From: Dactylosporangium roseum
GTDB lineage: Bacteria; Actinomycetota; Actinomycetes; Mycobacteriales; Micromonosporaceae
Direction of reading: 5' to 3'
Length of the DNA stretch: 64,000 nt
Assembly (NCBI RefSeq): GCF_025264685.1
Contig: NZ_CP073721.1
Location: 4,021,001-4,085,000 of the forward strand
Within the stretch, counting starts at the first letter, position 1, and each line of letters opens with the position of its first letter. Positions 16,239 to 24,949 of the stretch are shown here, in pieces. The position numbers and the translations under genes were made by a program. The notes under the pieces are model-generated. The model was not told the origin of the DNA. It searched no databases and saw only the letters and a list, made by a program, of their open reading frames with translations.

Positions 16239-17751
16239 GTACGTCGGCGCGATCGATCAGGGCACGACCAGTACCAGGGCCATGGTCTTCGACCACCAGG
16301 GCCGGGTCGTCGCCCAGCATCAGCTCGAGCACCGGCAGATCCTGCCCCGGGCCGGCTGGGTGGAGCACGACCCGGCGGAGATCTGGCAGCGCACCCTGGC
16401 GGCCTGCCGGGAAGCGTTCGACGGCGTCGAGCTCGCCGCGCTGGGCATCACCAACCAGCGGGAGACGACCGTGGTGTGGGACCGGCGGACGGGCCGGCCG
16501 CTCCACAACGCGATCGTGTGGCAGGACACCCGCACCGACCGGATCGCCGAGGCCCTCGACCGGGACGGGCGCGGCGGGCTGATCCGCCGGAAGAGCGGGC
16601 TGCCGCCGGCCACGTACTTCGCCGGCGGCAAGCTGCAATGGCTGCTGGAGAACGTCGACGGGGTGCGGCGGGCGGCCACCGACGGCGACGCGCTCTTCGG
16701 CACCGTGGACTCGTGGGTGCTGTGGAACCTCACCGGCGGCCCGGCCGGCGGCGTCCACGTCACCGACGTCACCAACGCCAGCCGGACGATGCTCATGGAC
16801 CTCGAGACGCTGGACTGGGACGACGAGCTGCTCGCCGCCTTCGGCGTGCCACGGGCGATGCTGCCGGCCATCCGCTCGTCGGCGGAGCCCGCCGGTTACG
16901 GCCTGACGAGCGTCCCGCTCGGCGCCACCCGCGGCGGCGACGGCCGCATCCCGCTCACCGCCGCGCTCGGCGACCAGCAGGCGGCGACCGTCGGCCAGGT
17001 CTGCTTCGCCGTCGGGGAGGCGAAGAACACGTACGGCACCGGCAACTTCCTGCTCCTCAACACCGGCACCGAGCCGGTCCGCTCGACGCACGGGCTGCTG
17101 ACCACCGTCGCGTACCGGTTCGGCGACGAGCCGGCCGTCTACGCCCTCGAGGGGTCGATCGCGGTCACCGGTTCGGCGGTGCAGTGGCTGCGGGACCAGT
17201 TGCACATCATCCGTACCGCGGCGGAGAGCGAGACGCTCGCGCTGCGGGTGCCGGACAACGGCGGCGTGTACTTCGTGCCCGCGTTCTCGGGCCTGTTCGC
17301 GCCGTACTGGCGGTCCGACGCCCGGGGCGCGATCGTCGGGCTGTCCCGGTTCGACACCGACGCCCACCTGGCCCGGGCCACGCTGGAGGCGATCTGCTAC
17401 CAGTCGCGGGACGTCGTCGAGGCGATGCGGCGGGACTCCGGCGTGCCGCTCGACGTGCTGAAGGCCGACGGCGGGGTGACCGCCAACGACCTGTGCATGC
17501 AGTTGCAGGCCGACATCCTCGGCGTGCCGGTCAGCCGCCCGGTGGTCGCCGAGACCACCGCGCTCGGCGCCGCCTACGCCGCGGGCCTCGCTGTCGGCTA
17601 CTGGCGCGACACCGACGAACTGCGGGCGAACTGGAACGAGTCGCACCGCTGGAAGCCCACCTGGTCGCCGCGGCAGCGCGACGAAGGGTACCGCCGCTGG
17701 CGGATGGCCGTCGAGCGGACGCTGGACTGGATCGAGATCGGAGCTGGTTGA
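16231..17751 (+). CDS. glpK: Glycerol kinase
   Basis: 506 residues, full family length. The start MAEYVGAIDQGTTSTRAMVFD is the FGGY phosphate motif; GITNQRETTVVWDRRTGRPL, IVWQDTRTD, FGTVDSWVLWNLTGG, ALGDQQAATVGQ and KADGGVTANDL are all in place. It phosphorylates glycerol to glycerol 3-phosphate with ATP, trapping the glycerol brought in by the preceding channel. GTG 16231 lies inside the end of glpF, so translation is coupled; the stop is directly followed by the glpD start. Confidence 0.97.
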   Translation: MAEYVGAIDQGTTSTRAMVFDHQGRVVAQHQLEHRQILPRAGWVEHDPAEIWQRTLAACREAFDGVELAALGITNQRETTVVWDRRTGRPLHNAIVWQDTRTDRIAEALDRDGRGGLIRRKSGLPPATYFAGGKLQWLLENVDGVRRAATDGDALFGTVDSWVLWNLTGGPAGGVHVTDVTNASRTMLMDLETLDWDDELLAAFGVPRAMLPAIRSSAEPAGYGLTSVPLGATRGGDGRIPLTAALGDQQAATVGQVCFAVGEAKNTYGTGNFLLLNTGTEPVRSTHGLLTTVAYRFGDEPAVYALEGSIAVTGSAVQWLRDQLHIIRTAAESETLALRVPDNGGVYFVPAFSGLFAPYWRSDARGAIVGLSRFDTDAHLARATLEAICYQSRDVVEAMRRDSGVPLDVLKADGGVTANDLCMQLQADILGVPVSRPVVAETTALGAAYAAGLAVGYWRDTDELRANWNESHRWKPTWSPRQRDEGYRRWRMAVERTLDWIEIGAG

Positions 17752-19461
17752 GTGCACACCGGGACGTTGTCGCCGACGGCACGGGACGAGGCGGTCAAGG
17801 CCCTCGCCGGCGCGGAACTCGACGTCGTCGTCATCGGCGGCGGTGTGGTCGGGGCCGGCTGCGCCCTCGACGCGACCACCCGCGGCCTGTCGACGGGGCT
17901 GCTGGAGATGCGCGACTGGGCCAGCGGGACGTCGAGCCGGTCGAGCAAGCTCGTCCACGGCGGGCTGCGCTATCTCGAGATGCTCGACTTCCGGCTGGTA
18001 CGTGAGGCGCTGCGTGAGCGGGGTCTCCTCCTGCACCGCCTGGCGCCCCACCTCGTGCGGCCGGTCCGGTTCCTCTACCCGCTGACCCGCGCCGGGTGGG
18101 AACGGCCCTACGTCGGCGCGGGGGTGACGCTCTACGACACCATGGCCGGCCGCGGCCCGGGCAGCCTGCCGCACCACCGGCAGCTTTCCCGGCACCAGGC
18201 GTCGCGGGTCTGCCCGGCGCTGCGCAAGGAGAGCTTCGTCGGCGCCGTCCAGTACTGGGACGCGCAGGTCGACGACGCCCGGCACACGATGTTCCTGGCC
18301 CGTACCGCCGCCGCGTACGGCGCGCACGTCGCCTCGCGGAGCCAGGTCGTGGGCTTCCTGCGCGAGGGTGGCCGGGTCACCGGCGTGCGGGTCCGCGACC
18401 TCGAGTACGACCGTGAGTTCGAGGTCCGCGCCCGGCAGGTCGTCAACGCCACGGGCGTCTGGACGGACGACACGCAGGCGTTGATCGGCGAGCGCGGCCA
18501 GTTCCGCGTCCGCGCCTCCAAGGGCGTGCACCTGGTGGTGCCCCGCGACCGTATCCGCTCGACGACCGGCATCATCCTGCGCACCGAGACGAGCGTGCTG
18601 TTCGTCATCCCGTGGGGCCGGCACTGGGTCATCGGTACCACCGACACCGACTGGACGCTGGACAAGGCGCACCCGGCGGCGACCCGCGGTGATATCGACT
18701 ACCTGCTCACCGAGGTCAACAAGGTGCTGGTCACGCCGCTGCGCCGCGACGACGTCGAGGGCGTCTACGCCGGGCTGCGCCCGCTGCTGGCCGGCGAGTC
18801 CGAGCGCACGTCGAAGCTGTCCCGCGAGCACATGGTGGCGACGCCGGTACCGGGGGTCGTGGCGGTCGCCGGCGGGAAGTACACGACGTACCGGGTGATG
18901 GCGGCCGACGCGGTCGACGCGGTCGTGCACGGCCTCGGTGGTGCGGTCCCTCCCTCCTGCACCGATCGCGTCCCGCTCGTCGGCGCCGAGGGCTTCGCCG
19001 CCCGGTGGAACCAGCGGATGACGCTCGCCGCCGGCAGCGGTCTGCCCGTCGCCCGGGTCGAACACCTGCTGAACCGGTACGGTTCGCTGGTCGACGAGGT
19101 CCTCGCGCTGATCCGTGCCGAGCCGTCCCTCGGCGAGCCGGTCGTGGGCGCGGAAGACTATCTGCGGGCCGAGGTCACCTACGCGGTCCTGGCCGAGGGC
19201 GCCCGCCACGTCGAGGACGTGCTGACCCGCCGGACCCGGATCTCGATCGAGACGTTCGACCGGGGCCTGACCGCGGTGGGCCCGGTGGCGGCGCTGATGG
19301 CGGGCCTGCTGGGCTGGCCCGCCGAGCAGACCGACCGCGAGGTGGAGCGCTACCGGCTGCGGGTCGACGCCGAGCGCGCGTCCCAGGACCAGCCCGACGA
19401 CATGGCCGCCGACCTGATCCGCCTGGCGGCCCCGGACGTCGTCCCGGTCGTCCACGCCTAG
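17752..19461 (+). CDS. glpD: Glycerol-3-phosphate dehydrogenase, FAD-dependent
   Basis: 569 residues from a GTG that abuts the glpK stop. Near residue 24 is the Rossmann motif DVVVIGGGVVGAGCALDA; SSRSSKLVHGGLRYLE, GVHLVVPRDRI, VIPWGRHWVIGTTDTDW and AGGKYTTYRVMAADAV follow, all typical of GlpD. It oxidises glycerol 3-phosphate to dihydroxyacetone phosphate at the membrane and passes electrons to quinone. The C-terminal cap domain is present, so the enzyme looks complete. It ends shortly before an IS4-family insertion. Confidence 0.96.
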   Translation: MHTGTLSPTARDEAVKALAGAELDVVVIGGGVVGAGCALDATTRGLSTGLLEMRDWASGTSSRSSKLVHGGLRYLEMLDFRLVREALRERGLLLHRLAPHLVRPVRFLYPLTRAGWERPYVGAGVTLYDTMAGRGPGSLPHHRQLSRHQASRVCPALRKESFVGAVQYWDAQVDDARHTMFLARTAAAYGAHVASRSQVVGFLREGGRVTGVRVRDLEYDREFEVRARQVVNATGVWTDDTQALIGERGQFRVRASKGVHLVVPRDRIRSTTGIILRTETSVLFVIPWGRHWVIGTTDTDWTLDKAHPAATRGDIDYLLTEVNKVLVTPLRRDDVEGVYAGLRPLLAGESERTSKLSREHMVATPVPGVVAVAGGKYTTYRVMAADAVDAVVHGLGGAVPPSCTDRVPLVGAEGFAARWNQRMTLAAGSGLPVARVEHLLNRYGSLVDEVLALIRAEPSLGEPVVGAEDYLRAEVTYAVLAEGARHVEDVLTRRTRISIETFDRGLTAVGPVAALMAGLLGWPAEQTDREVERYRLRVDAERASQDQPDDMAADLIRLAAPDVVPVVHA

Positions 19462-19480
19462 TGCCTGGGCTGTTGGGCCG

Positions 19481-19520
19481 AACTTCCCGGTCTTGCATGA
19501 TCATGCAAGACCGGGAAGTT
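19481..19520. repeat. Perfect 40-bp palindrome at the left end of the IS4 element
   Basis: AACTTCCCGGTCTTG, CATGATCATG and CAAGACCGGGAAGTT form a perfect palindrome. The right half is the left inverted repeat of the element. The left half is 15 bases of another element end lying outside it, separated by the 10-bp target sequence. It looks like an end-to-end junction left by a second insertion or a tandem copy. Confidence 0.8.
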
Positions 19521-21045
19521 AAGTCGTGAGGGTTGCTGTCAAGGGTGTGTGGTTGCGGTGTGGTGGGGTGATAAGGCAACGGGACTCCGGTAGAACAGGC
19601 AGTCGATCAAGATCAGCCTGTGGGGGGAGTCCCGTTGTCGGAGGAGTCTGTCATTGCCGGGGTCGGGTCGGTGCCGGTGGGGGTGTTCGCGGCGGGGCAT
19701 CTGGGTGAGTTGACCCGGGCTGTGCCGGTGGAGTTGGTGGATGCGGTGTTGGCCGAGACGGGGCGGGTGCAGCGGCGGGTGCGGCGGTTGCCGTCGCGGG
19801 TGGTGGTGTATTGGCTGTTGGGGTTGGGGTTGTTCGGCTCGTTGTCGTATCGGCGGGTGTGGGGAGCGTTGGTCGGTGGGTTGGGTGTGGTGGCCGGGTT
19901 GGGGGTGTGTCCGTCGTCGTCGGGGTTGGCGCAGGCGCGGCGGCGGGTGGGGGTGCCGCCGCTGCGGCGGTTGTTCCAGACTCTGGCCGGGCCGGTGGCG
20001 GGTCGCGACACGGTCGGGGCGTGGTGGCGGGGGCTGCGTACGGTGGCGATCGACGGGTCCACGGTGAATGTGCCGGATTCGCCGGCGAATCGGGCGGTGT
20101 ACGGCAAGCGGATGGCCCGTGCCGGTGAGCCGGGGTATCCGCTGGTGCGGGTGGTGGCGTTGGTGGAGACCGGGACTCGGGCGGTGTTCGGTGCGGTGTT
20201 CGGTACCGGCGTGGGTGGTGAGAGTGGTGAGACCAGTTATGCCGTGGGGTTGCTGGGTCTGCTGCGGCCGGGAATGCTGCTGCTGGCCGACCGTGGCTAT
20301 GACACCAACATGTTCATGACGAAGGTCACCGCCGCTGGGGCGGGGTTGTTGCTGCGGGTCAAGTCCAGTCGCAAGCTGCCGGTGCTGGACCGTCTTGGTG
20401 ACGGTTCCTACGCCAGTGTGGTGGCTGGGGTGCGGGTTCGGGTGGTCGAGGCGGTCGTCACGCTGTCCTGTGCGGATGGTTCGACCCGTACCGGTGTCTG
20501 GCGGCTGGTCACTACCCTCACCGACGAGCGCCGCTATCCGGCCGGGGCGCTGATCGAGCTCTACCACGAGCGGTGGGAGGTCGAGTCGACCTTCCTGGCG
20601 ATCAAGCACACCCTGCTGGCTGGGCGGGTGCTGCGTTCGACCACTCCGGACGGCGTCGATCAGGAACTCTACGCACTGCTGACCGTCTATCAGGCGCTGC
20701 GGCAGACGATGACCTGGGCCACGGACACCACCGGGGCCGACCCGGACCGGGCCAGCTTCACCATCGCCGTGCAGACCGCCCGCGATCTGACCATCCGCGC
20801 TGTCGGGGTGATCACTATCGCGGTCGACCTGGTCGGTGCGATCGGTCGTGCTGTGCTGGCTGACCTGCTACCGGCCCGACGCGCCCGGATCAGCCCACGT
20901 GTGGTGAAACGGCCGATCTCCCGTTACGCCTACAAGAACCTGAAAACCCCGAAGATCATCCACCGGATCACCGACATCGCCATCGCTATCGGCACATCAA
21001 CCAGCCCATTGACAACAGCCCCAGCGGCTTAACTTCCCGGTCTTG
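19506..21045 (+). mobile_element. IS4-family insertion sequence, complete (1540 bp)
   Basis: Terminal inverted repeats of 18 bases (CAAGACCGGGAAGTTAAG at 19506-19523 and its complement at 21028-21045) bound one transposase gene. The sequence CATGATCATG lies directly outside both ends (19496-19505 and 21046-21055), a 10-bp target duplication that fits the IS4 family. The target is the arm of a family B hairpin repeat. Both ends and the gene are intact, so it may still be active. Confidence 0.93.
19620..21032 (+). CDS. IS4-family transposase
   Basis: 470 residues if started at GTG 19620. TTG 19635 has a better-placed GGGGGGAG site and would give 465. An N-terminal IS4 domain precedes a DDE core: VAIDGSTVNVPDS (first Asp), LLADRGYDTNMF (second Asp), and YHERWEVESTFLAIK, which fits the Y-(2)-R-(3)-E-(6)-K signature carrying the catalytic Glu. 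It cuts and joins the ends of its own element. The stop codon lies inside the right inverted repeat. Codon third positions contain more T and G than in surrounding genes (many GTT and GGG), a sign of recent arrival. Confidence 0.93.
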   Translation: MGGVPLSEESVIAGVGSVPVGVFAAGHLGELTRAVPVELVDAVLAETGRVQRRVRRLPSRVVVYWLLGLGLFGSLSYRRVWGALVGGLGVVAGLGVCPSSSGLAQARRRVGVPPLRRLFQTLAGPVAGRDTVGAWWRGLRTVAIDGSTVNVPDSPANRAVYGKRMARAGEPGYPLVRVVALVETGTRAVFGAVFGTGVGGESGETSYAVGLLGLLRPGMLLLADRGYDTNMFMTKVTAAGAGLLLRVKSSRKLPVLDRLGDGSYASVVAGVRVRVVEAVVTLSCADGSTRTGVWRLVTTLTDERRYPAGALIELYHERWEVESTFLAIKHTLLAGRVLRSTTPDGVDQELYALLTVYQALRQTMTWATDTTGADPDRASFTIAVQTARDLTIRAVGVITIAVDLVGAIGRAVLADLLPARRARISPRVVKRPISRYAYKNLKTPKIIHRITDIAIAIGTSTSPLTTAPAA

Positions 21046-21105
21046 CATGATCATGGGAAAGCTCGGGCTGTCCAGGCAGCCATGTCTTTCCCATGATCAT
21101 GCAAG
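21042..21105. repeat. Hairpin repeat, family B copy 2, interrupted by the IS4 element
   Basis: CTTGCATGATCATGGGAAAG (21042-21061) pairs with CTTTCCCATGATCATGCAAG (21086-21105) around an inner GGCTG/CAGCC stem. The IS4 element inserted in the left-arm CATGATCATG. Part of the left arm here is shared with the right inverted repeat of the element. Confidence 0.85.
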
Positions 21106-21227
21106 GCCTTGCCGGCGGAGCCGCGGCGGTTCGCGCGGGCGCACCCCGCCGGCCTCGACCGCGCCAGCACGTCCACGGCCCGGTCGTGACGCCCTTGGAC
21201 ATGTGCGATGCACTATGGTGGGCGATC

Positions 21228-22001
21228 GTGAGCACCGCGGTGATCCGGCTGGAGGTCGACGGACGAGAGCCGAAGATCGAGGAGTTGTACCACCCGATCC
21301 TCGTCAACTACGGCCATTTCACCGCCATGCAGGTCCGCGGCGGGCGCGTCCAAGGGCTGGCCCTGCACCTGGACCGGCTGGTGGCCGGCACCCGCGAGCT
21401 CTTCGCCGCGGAGCTGGACCCGGAGCTGGTCCGTGACCACCTCCGGCACGCGCTGCGGGACGTGCCGGACGCGGCGGTGCGGATCAATGTCTACCGCCCC
21501 GGCGACCTCATGGTCCTCGTCGCGGTCCGCCCGCCGGCCGACCCGGCGCCGGGCCCCGTCAGCCTCCGCTCGGTGCCGTATCAGCGGCCGGCCGCGCACC
21601 TCAAGCACCTCGGCAGCTTCGGGCAGTTGTACCACGGCCACGCGGCCGGACGCGACGGTTTCGACGACGCCCTGCTGACCGGCCCCGGCGGCGAGATCGC
21701 CGAGTCGGCCGTGCACAACGTCGCGTTCTTCGACGGCACCGGCGTCACGTGGCCCTCCACCCCGCACCTGCCGGGCATCATGATGCGACTGCTGCGCCCG
21801 CGGCTGGCGGAGGCCGGGCTGCCGGACCGCTCGGCCCCCGTGCGGCTGGCGGATCTCGCCGGCTACCGCGCGGCGTTCGTCACCAACTCCGTCGGCGTCG
21901 TCCCGGTCGACCGCGTCGACGACGTCCACCTCCCGCTCGACCGGGCGTTCATGGCCCGGGTCGAGGCCGCGGCGGCCGCGATCCCCTGGGACCACCTCTA
22001 G
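21228..22001 (+). CDS. Aminotransferase class IV family protein
   Basis: 257 residues from GTG 21228 (GGTGGG lies upstream). The sequence shows the branched-chain/4-amino-4-deoxychorismate lyase fold: YGHFTAMQVRGGRVQGLALHLDRL, RINVYRPG, the PLP lysine in HLKHLGSFGQLYH, and DDALLTGPGGEIAESAVHNVAFF. Length is slightly below the usual 270-300. The reaction may be transamination or lyase chemistry; the substrate is not predictable. It stands alone between the IS4 element and a family A hairpin. Confidence 0.85.
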   Translation: MSTAVIRLEVDGREPKIEELYHPILVNYGHFTAMQVRGGRVQGLALHLDRLVAGTRELFAAELDPELVRDHLRHALRDVPDAAVRINVYRPGDLMVLVAVRPPADPAPGPVSLRSVPYQRPAAHLKHLGSFGQLYHGHAAGRDGFDDALLTGPGGEIAESAVHNVAFFDGTGVTWPSTPHLPGIMMRLLRPRLAEAGLPDRSAPVRLADLAGYRAAFVTNSVGVVPVDRVDDVHLPLDRAFMARVEAAAAAIPWDHL

Positions 22002-22038
22002 CGCGGTGTCCACCTACGTTGACCCGGTCCACCTTTGC

Positions 22039-22109
22039 CGATCTTGCGGTTGTGGTGCCGAGACGCTCCCTGAATGCCCGGTTTGTCAGGCACCACAACT
22101 GCAAGATCG
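22039..22109. repeat. Long hairpin repeat, family A copy 2
   Basis: Arms 22039-22059 and 22089-22109 (CGATCTTGCGGTTGTGGTGCC and its near complement) enclose a 29-base loop with CTCCCTGAATGCCCGGTTTGT, identical to the loop of copy 1 at 8851-8955. It lies in the gap between the convergent aminotransferase and terC genes, where it could act as a two-way terminator. Confidence 0.85.
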
Positions 22110-22147
22110 ATGCGCGACAGAGCGGGCGAATGTTGGTGGTCATCCAT

Positions 22148-23134
22148 TCAGGGGCCGGTGCGGGCCGGCTCCTCGGGGCGGGACCTGGCGGTGGCGCGCA
22201 GGCTCGTCACCGTCACGGTCGCGAGCGTCAGCACGATGACCAGCAGGGACAGCGGCGTGGGCACGTCCGGGACCCACGACCACACGGTGTGCGCCCAGTG
22301 CAGCACCAGCTTGGCGCCGATGAAGCCGAGGATGACGGCCAGGCCGTGGTTGAGGTGGCGCAGGCGGCTCAGCGCGTTGCGCAGCACGAAGTACAGCGCC
22401 CGCAGGCCGAGCAGCGCGAAGGCGTTGGTGGTGAACACGAGGTACGGGTCGCCGGTCACGCCGTACACCGCCGGCACCGAGTCGACCGCGAACACGATGT
22501 CGGTGAGGAACACGGCGGCCACGACCAGCGCCATCGGGGTGAGCGCCCGCCGGCCGGCCTGCTTGATGGTGAGCCGCGCGCCGTGGTACTCGTCGGTGAC
22601 CGGCATGAGCCGGCGCAGCAGCCGGACGCCGCGCATCTTGTCGATGTCGACCTCGTGGTCGGCGTCGCGCACCGCGTCGCGCATCACCTTCACCGCGGTG
22701 ATCACCAGGATGACGCCGAAGACGAGGAACGCCCACGTGCCGGCGGCCAGCATGGCGGCGCCGGCGGCGATGAAGATCGCCCGCAGGACGAGGGCGCCGG
22801 CGATGCCGTAGAGCAGCACCCGCTGGGCTAGCCGGGTCGGCACCGCGAAGGCGGTGAGCAGCAGCATGAAGACGAACAGGTTGTCGACCGACAGCGACTT
22901 CTCCACCACGTAGCCGGTGAAGAACTCCACGCCGGGCCGGCTGCCGTGCTCCAGCCAGACGTAGGCGCCGAACACCACCGGGAGGGCGAGGTAGAAGACG
23001 GTCCAGGCGATCGCCTCGCGCATCGGCACGTCGTGCGGGCGGCGTGTGACGGCGAAGTCGAGCGCCAGCAGGCCCAGCAGGACCGCGATGGTGATGATCC
23101 ACAACTGTGGCGACGCGATGGTGTCGGTGACCAT
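22148..23134 (-). CDS. TerC/Alx family membrane protein
   Basis: 328 residues from ATG 23134. About nine membrane helices, the first ones starting LWIITIAVLLGLLALDFAVTRR and IAWTVFYLALPVVFGAYVWLEHG. The conserved FFTGYVVEKSLSVDNLFVFMLLLTAF motif (given here in part: EKSLSVDNLFVF) and DIVFAVDSVPAVYGVT carry the acidic residues of TerC. The family exports Mn2+ or loads metal on secreted proteins, and in tellurite clusters is linked to resistance. A probable Mn2+ riboswitch in its leader supports the metal role. Confidence 0.92.
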   Translation of the reverse strand: MVTDTIASPQLWIITIAVLLGLLALDFAVTRRPHDVPMREAIAWTVFYLALPVVFGAYVWLEHGSRPGVEFFTGYVVEKSLSVDNLFVFMLLLTAFAVPTRLAQRVLLYGIAGALVLRAIFIAAGAAMLAAGTWAFLVFGVILVITAVKVMRDAVRDADHEVDIDKMRGVRLLRRLMPVTDEYHGARLTIKQAGRRALTPMALVVAAVFLTDIVFAVDSVPAVYGVTGDPYLVFTTNAFALLGLRALYFVLRNALSRLRHLNHGLAVILGFIGAKLVLHWAHTVWSWVPDVPTPLSLLVIVLTLATVTVTSLRATARSRPEEPARTGP

Positions 23135-23146
23135 GAACAGGGCTCC

Positions 23147-23262
23147 CTCGAACGCGATGCATCGTTCGAGGTCTCTCTCACCCGTCGGGGCGGGCGACCA
23201 CCCGGGAGCCGCGTCGGCGACTCGTACTGACCGGGACGGCCTGGCGAGATACTCCCCCCGGG
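23147..23262 (-). ncRNA. Probable yybP-ykoY (Mn2+) riboswitch in the terC leader
   Basis: Read on the minus strand, the terC leader begins GGGGGGAGTATCTC, continues with GTCAGTACGAG and ACGCGGCTCC, and ends GTGAGAGAGACCTCG, which match the ordered conserved pieces of the yybP-ykoY motif as I remember it. A following stem CTCGAA/TTCGAG (23147-23170) covers the ribosome binding site GAGGGAG (23143-23149), a plausible switch over translation. TerC/Alx genes are classic members of this regulon. No covariance search was possible. Confidence 0.6.
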
Positions 23263-23309
23263 GTCCAGTGTACGGATCGTTGCTGGGCGTTTCCTGGGAA
23301 CGTGGCCGT

Positions 23310-23356
23310 TCGCGGCGCGCCACCCGGCCGGGTGAACCGGGTGGCGCGCCGCGAAG
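23310..23356 (-). terminator. Stem-loop terminator of the ArsB/NhaD-type gene
   Basis: A perfect 19-bp stem, TTCGCGGCGCGCCACCCGG (23310-23328) with its complement (23338-23356), around a 9-base loop, starts 9 bases after the transporter stop. No T-run follows, as is usual in high-GC actinobacteria. Confidence 0.75.
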
Positions 23357-23365
23357 CCGGTGTTC

Positions 23366-24651
23366 CTAGCCGAAGTAGCGCAGCCAGACGTAGGCCCACG
23401 CGACGACCGTCGTCACGATCGTGGTGATGATGCCGTACCGGGTGAACTGCCAGAAGCTGATCGGTTCGCCCGCCCGCGCGGCGATGCCGAGGACGACCAC
23501 GTTCGCGCTCGCGGCGACGGCCGTACCGTTGCCGCCGAAATCCGCGCCGAGGGCGAAGGCCCACCAGAGCGCCTGCCCGGTCCGGGGGGCCGGCGAGGTG
23601 GCGACGATGTCCTCGACGATCGGGGCCATCGTCGCCACGTAGGGGATGTTGTCGAAGAACGCGCCCAGCACCGCCGAGCCGAACAGCAGCGCGCTCGCGG
23701 CGGCGAAGTAGTCGTCGCCGACCCAGCCCGTGGCCCAGCCGCCGATGCGGTGGATGACGCCCGTCTCGACGAGCCCGCCGACCATCACGAACAGGCCCAT
23801 GAAGAACACGAGGGTCTCCCACTCGACCTCCTCGAGGTACCGGGCGGTCTCCACCCGTGCGACGAGGACCATCAGCCCGGCGCCGAGCAGCGCGATGATC
23901 GACGGCTCGACGTGGATCACGGCGTGCAGCGCGAACCCCGCCACGACCACCGCCAGGACCACGAGGCAGCGCACGAGCAGCCGCACGTCCTTGAGCGACG
24001 CCCGCTCGTCGAGCGCCATCACCTCGGCGACCCGCTCCGGGTGGTACTCGAAGCGCTTGCGGAACATCACCCAGGCCAGCAGGACGAACACGACGAACAG
24101 CACCGCGACGATCGGCGCCATGTGGACCAGGAAGTCGTTGAACGTCAGCCCGGCCCGGCTGCCGATGATGATGTTCGGCGGGTCGCCGATCAGGGTCGCG
24201 GCGCCACCGATGTTCGAGGCCAGGACCTCGGCGATGAGATACGGCGCCGAGGCGATCCCGAGCCGTTTGCAGACGGACGGCGTCACCGGCGCCACCAGCA
24301 TGACGGTGGTGACGTTGTCCAGGAACGGCGAGGCCACCGCCGTGATGAGCATCAGCATGACGAGCAGCCGGTACGGCCGGCCGCGCGACCGTTTCGCCGC
24401 CCAGATCCCGAGGAACTCGAAGACGCCGGTCTGTTTGATCACGCCGACGATGATCATCATGCCGAGCAGCAGGAAGATGACGTTCCAGTCGATCCCGGCG
24501 TGCTCGGAGAAGAAGACGTCATGACCGGGCACGAGGCCGAGCAACGCCATGAGCCCGGCGGCGAACAGGGCGACCGCGACGCGGTGCACCTTTCCGCCGC
24601 GATGAAGACGAACGCGATCGTGAAGATGGCGATCGCGAGGACAGCACTCAT
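23366..24651 (-). CDS. ArsB/NhaD-type ion transporter, apparent frameshift near codon 21
   Basis: The body (about 405 residues) is a 10-12 helix transporter of the ArsB/NhaD/CitM group: DVFFSEHAGIDWNVIFLLLG, SPFLDNVTTVMLVAPVT, AEVLASNIGGAATLIGDPPN and ALGADFGGNGTAVAASANV. ATG 24651 has GGAGG upstream and encodes MSAVLAIAIFTIAFVFIAAE, the normal first helix, but this runs in another frame. One base added at GAAAGG (about 24589-24596) would give FIAAEKVHRVAVALF and a full protein. Either a real frameshift inactivates the gene, or it is a sequencing error, or translation starts at an internal GTG. Substrate (arsenite, sodium or other ions) is unresolved. Confidence 0.75.
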
Positions 24652-24949
24652 ATATGGGGTACCTCCGTGGAAAACGACGCAACACAGATGGCCGTGGACC
24701 CGACCGGGTCACGGCTGCGAAGAGAAGATGCGGCTGGTGTGCGTCAGGAGGTGGGTGGCCCGCGGCAACCGGGCGTGCCGACAGAGCGTCCACAGTGGAC
24801 GTGAGGGGCCGTTGGCGCGACGGTCGTGCCGGCGGTGTCCGGCCCGACGGTGACGGCCGGCTGCTCCACGGCGGCCGGCTGGTGGTCGAGATCGGCGGTG
24901 ACGGTGAGGGCCGCGTGCCGTCCGTCGAGCCGATGCGGCCGATGCCGCC

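Noticed and set aside
16177..19455. A very long open frame opposite glpK and glpD
   Set aside because: Its product is His/Arg/Asp-rich without domain motifs and mirrors the codons of two certain genes. It is a high-GC antisense shadow, as are the long frames opposite the NRPS, oxidase, UvrA2 and kinase genes.
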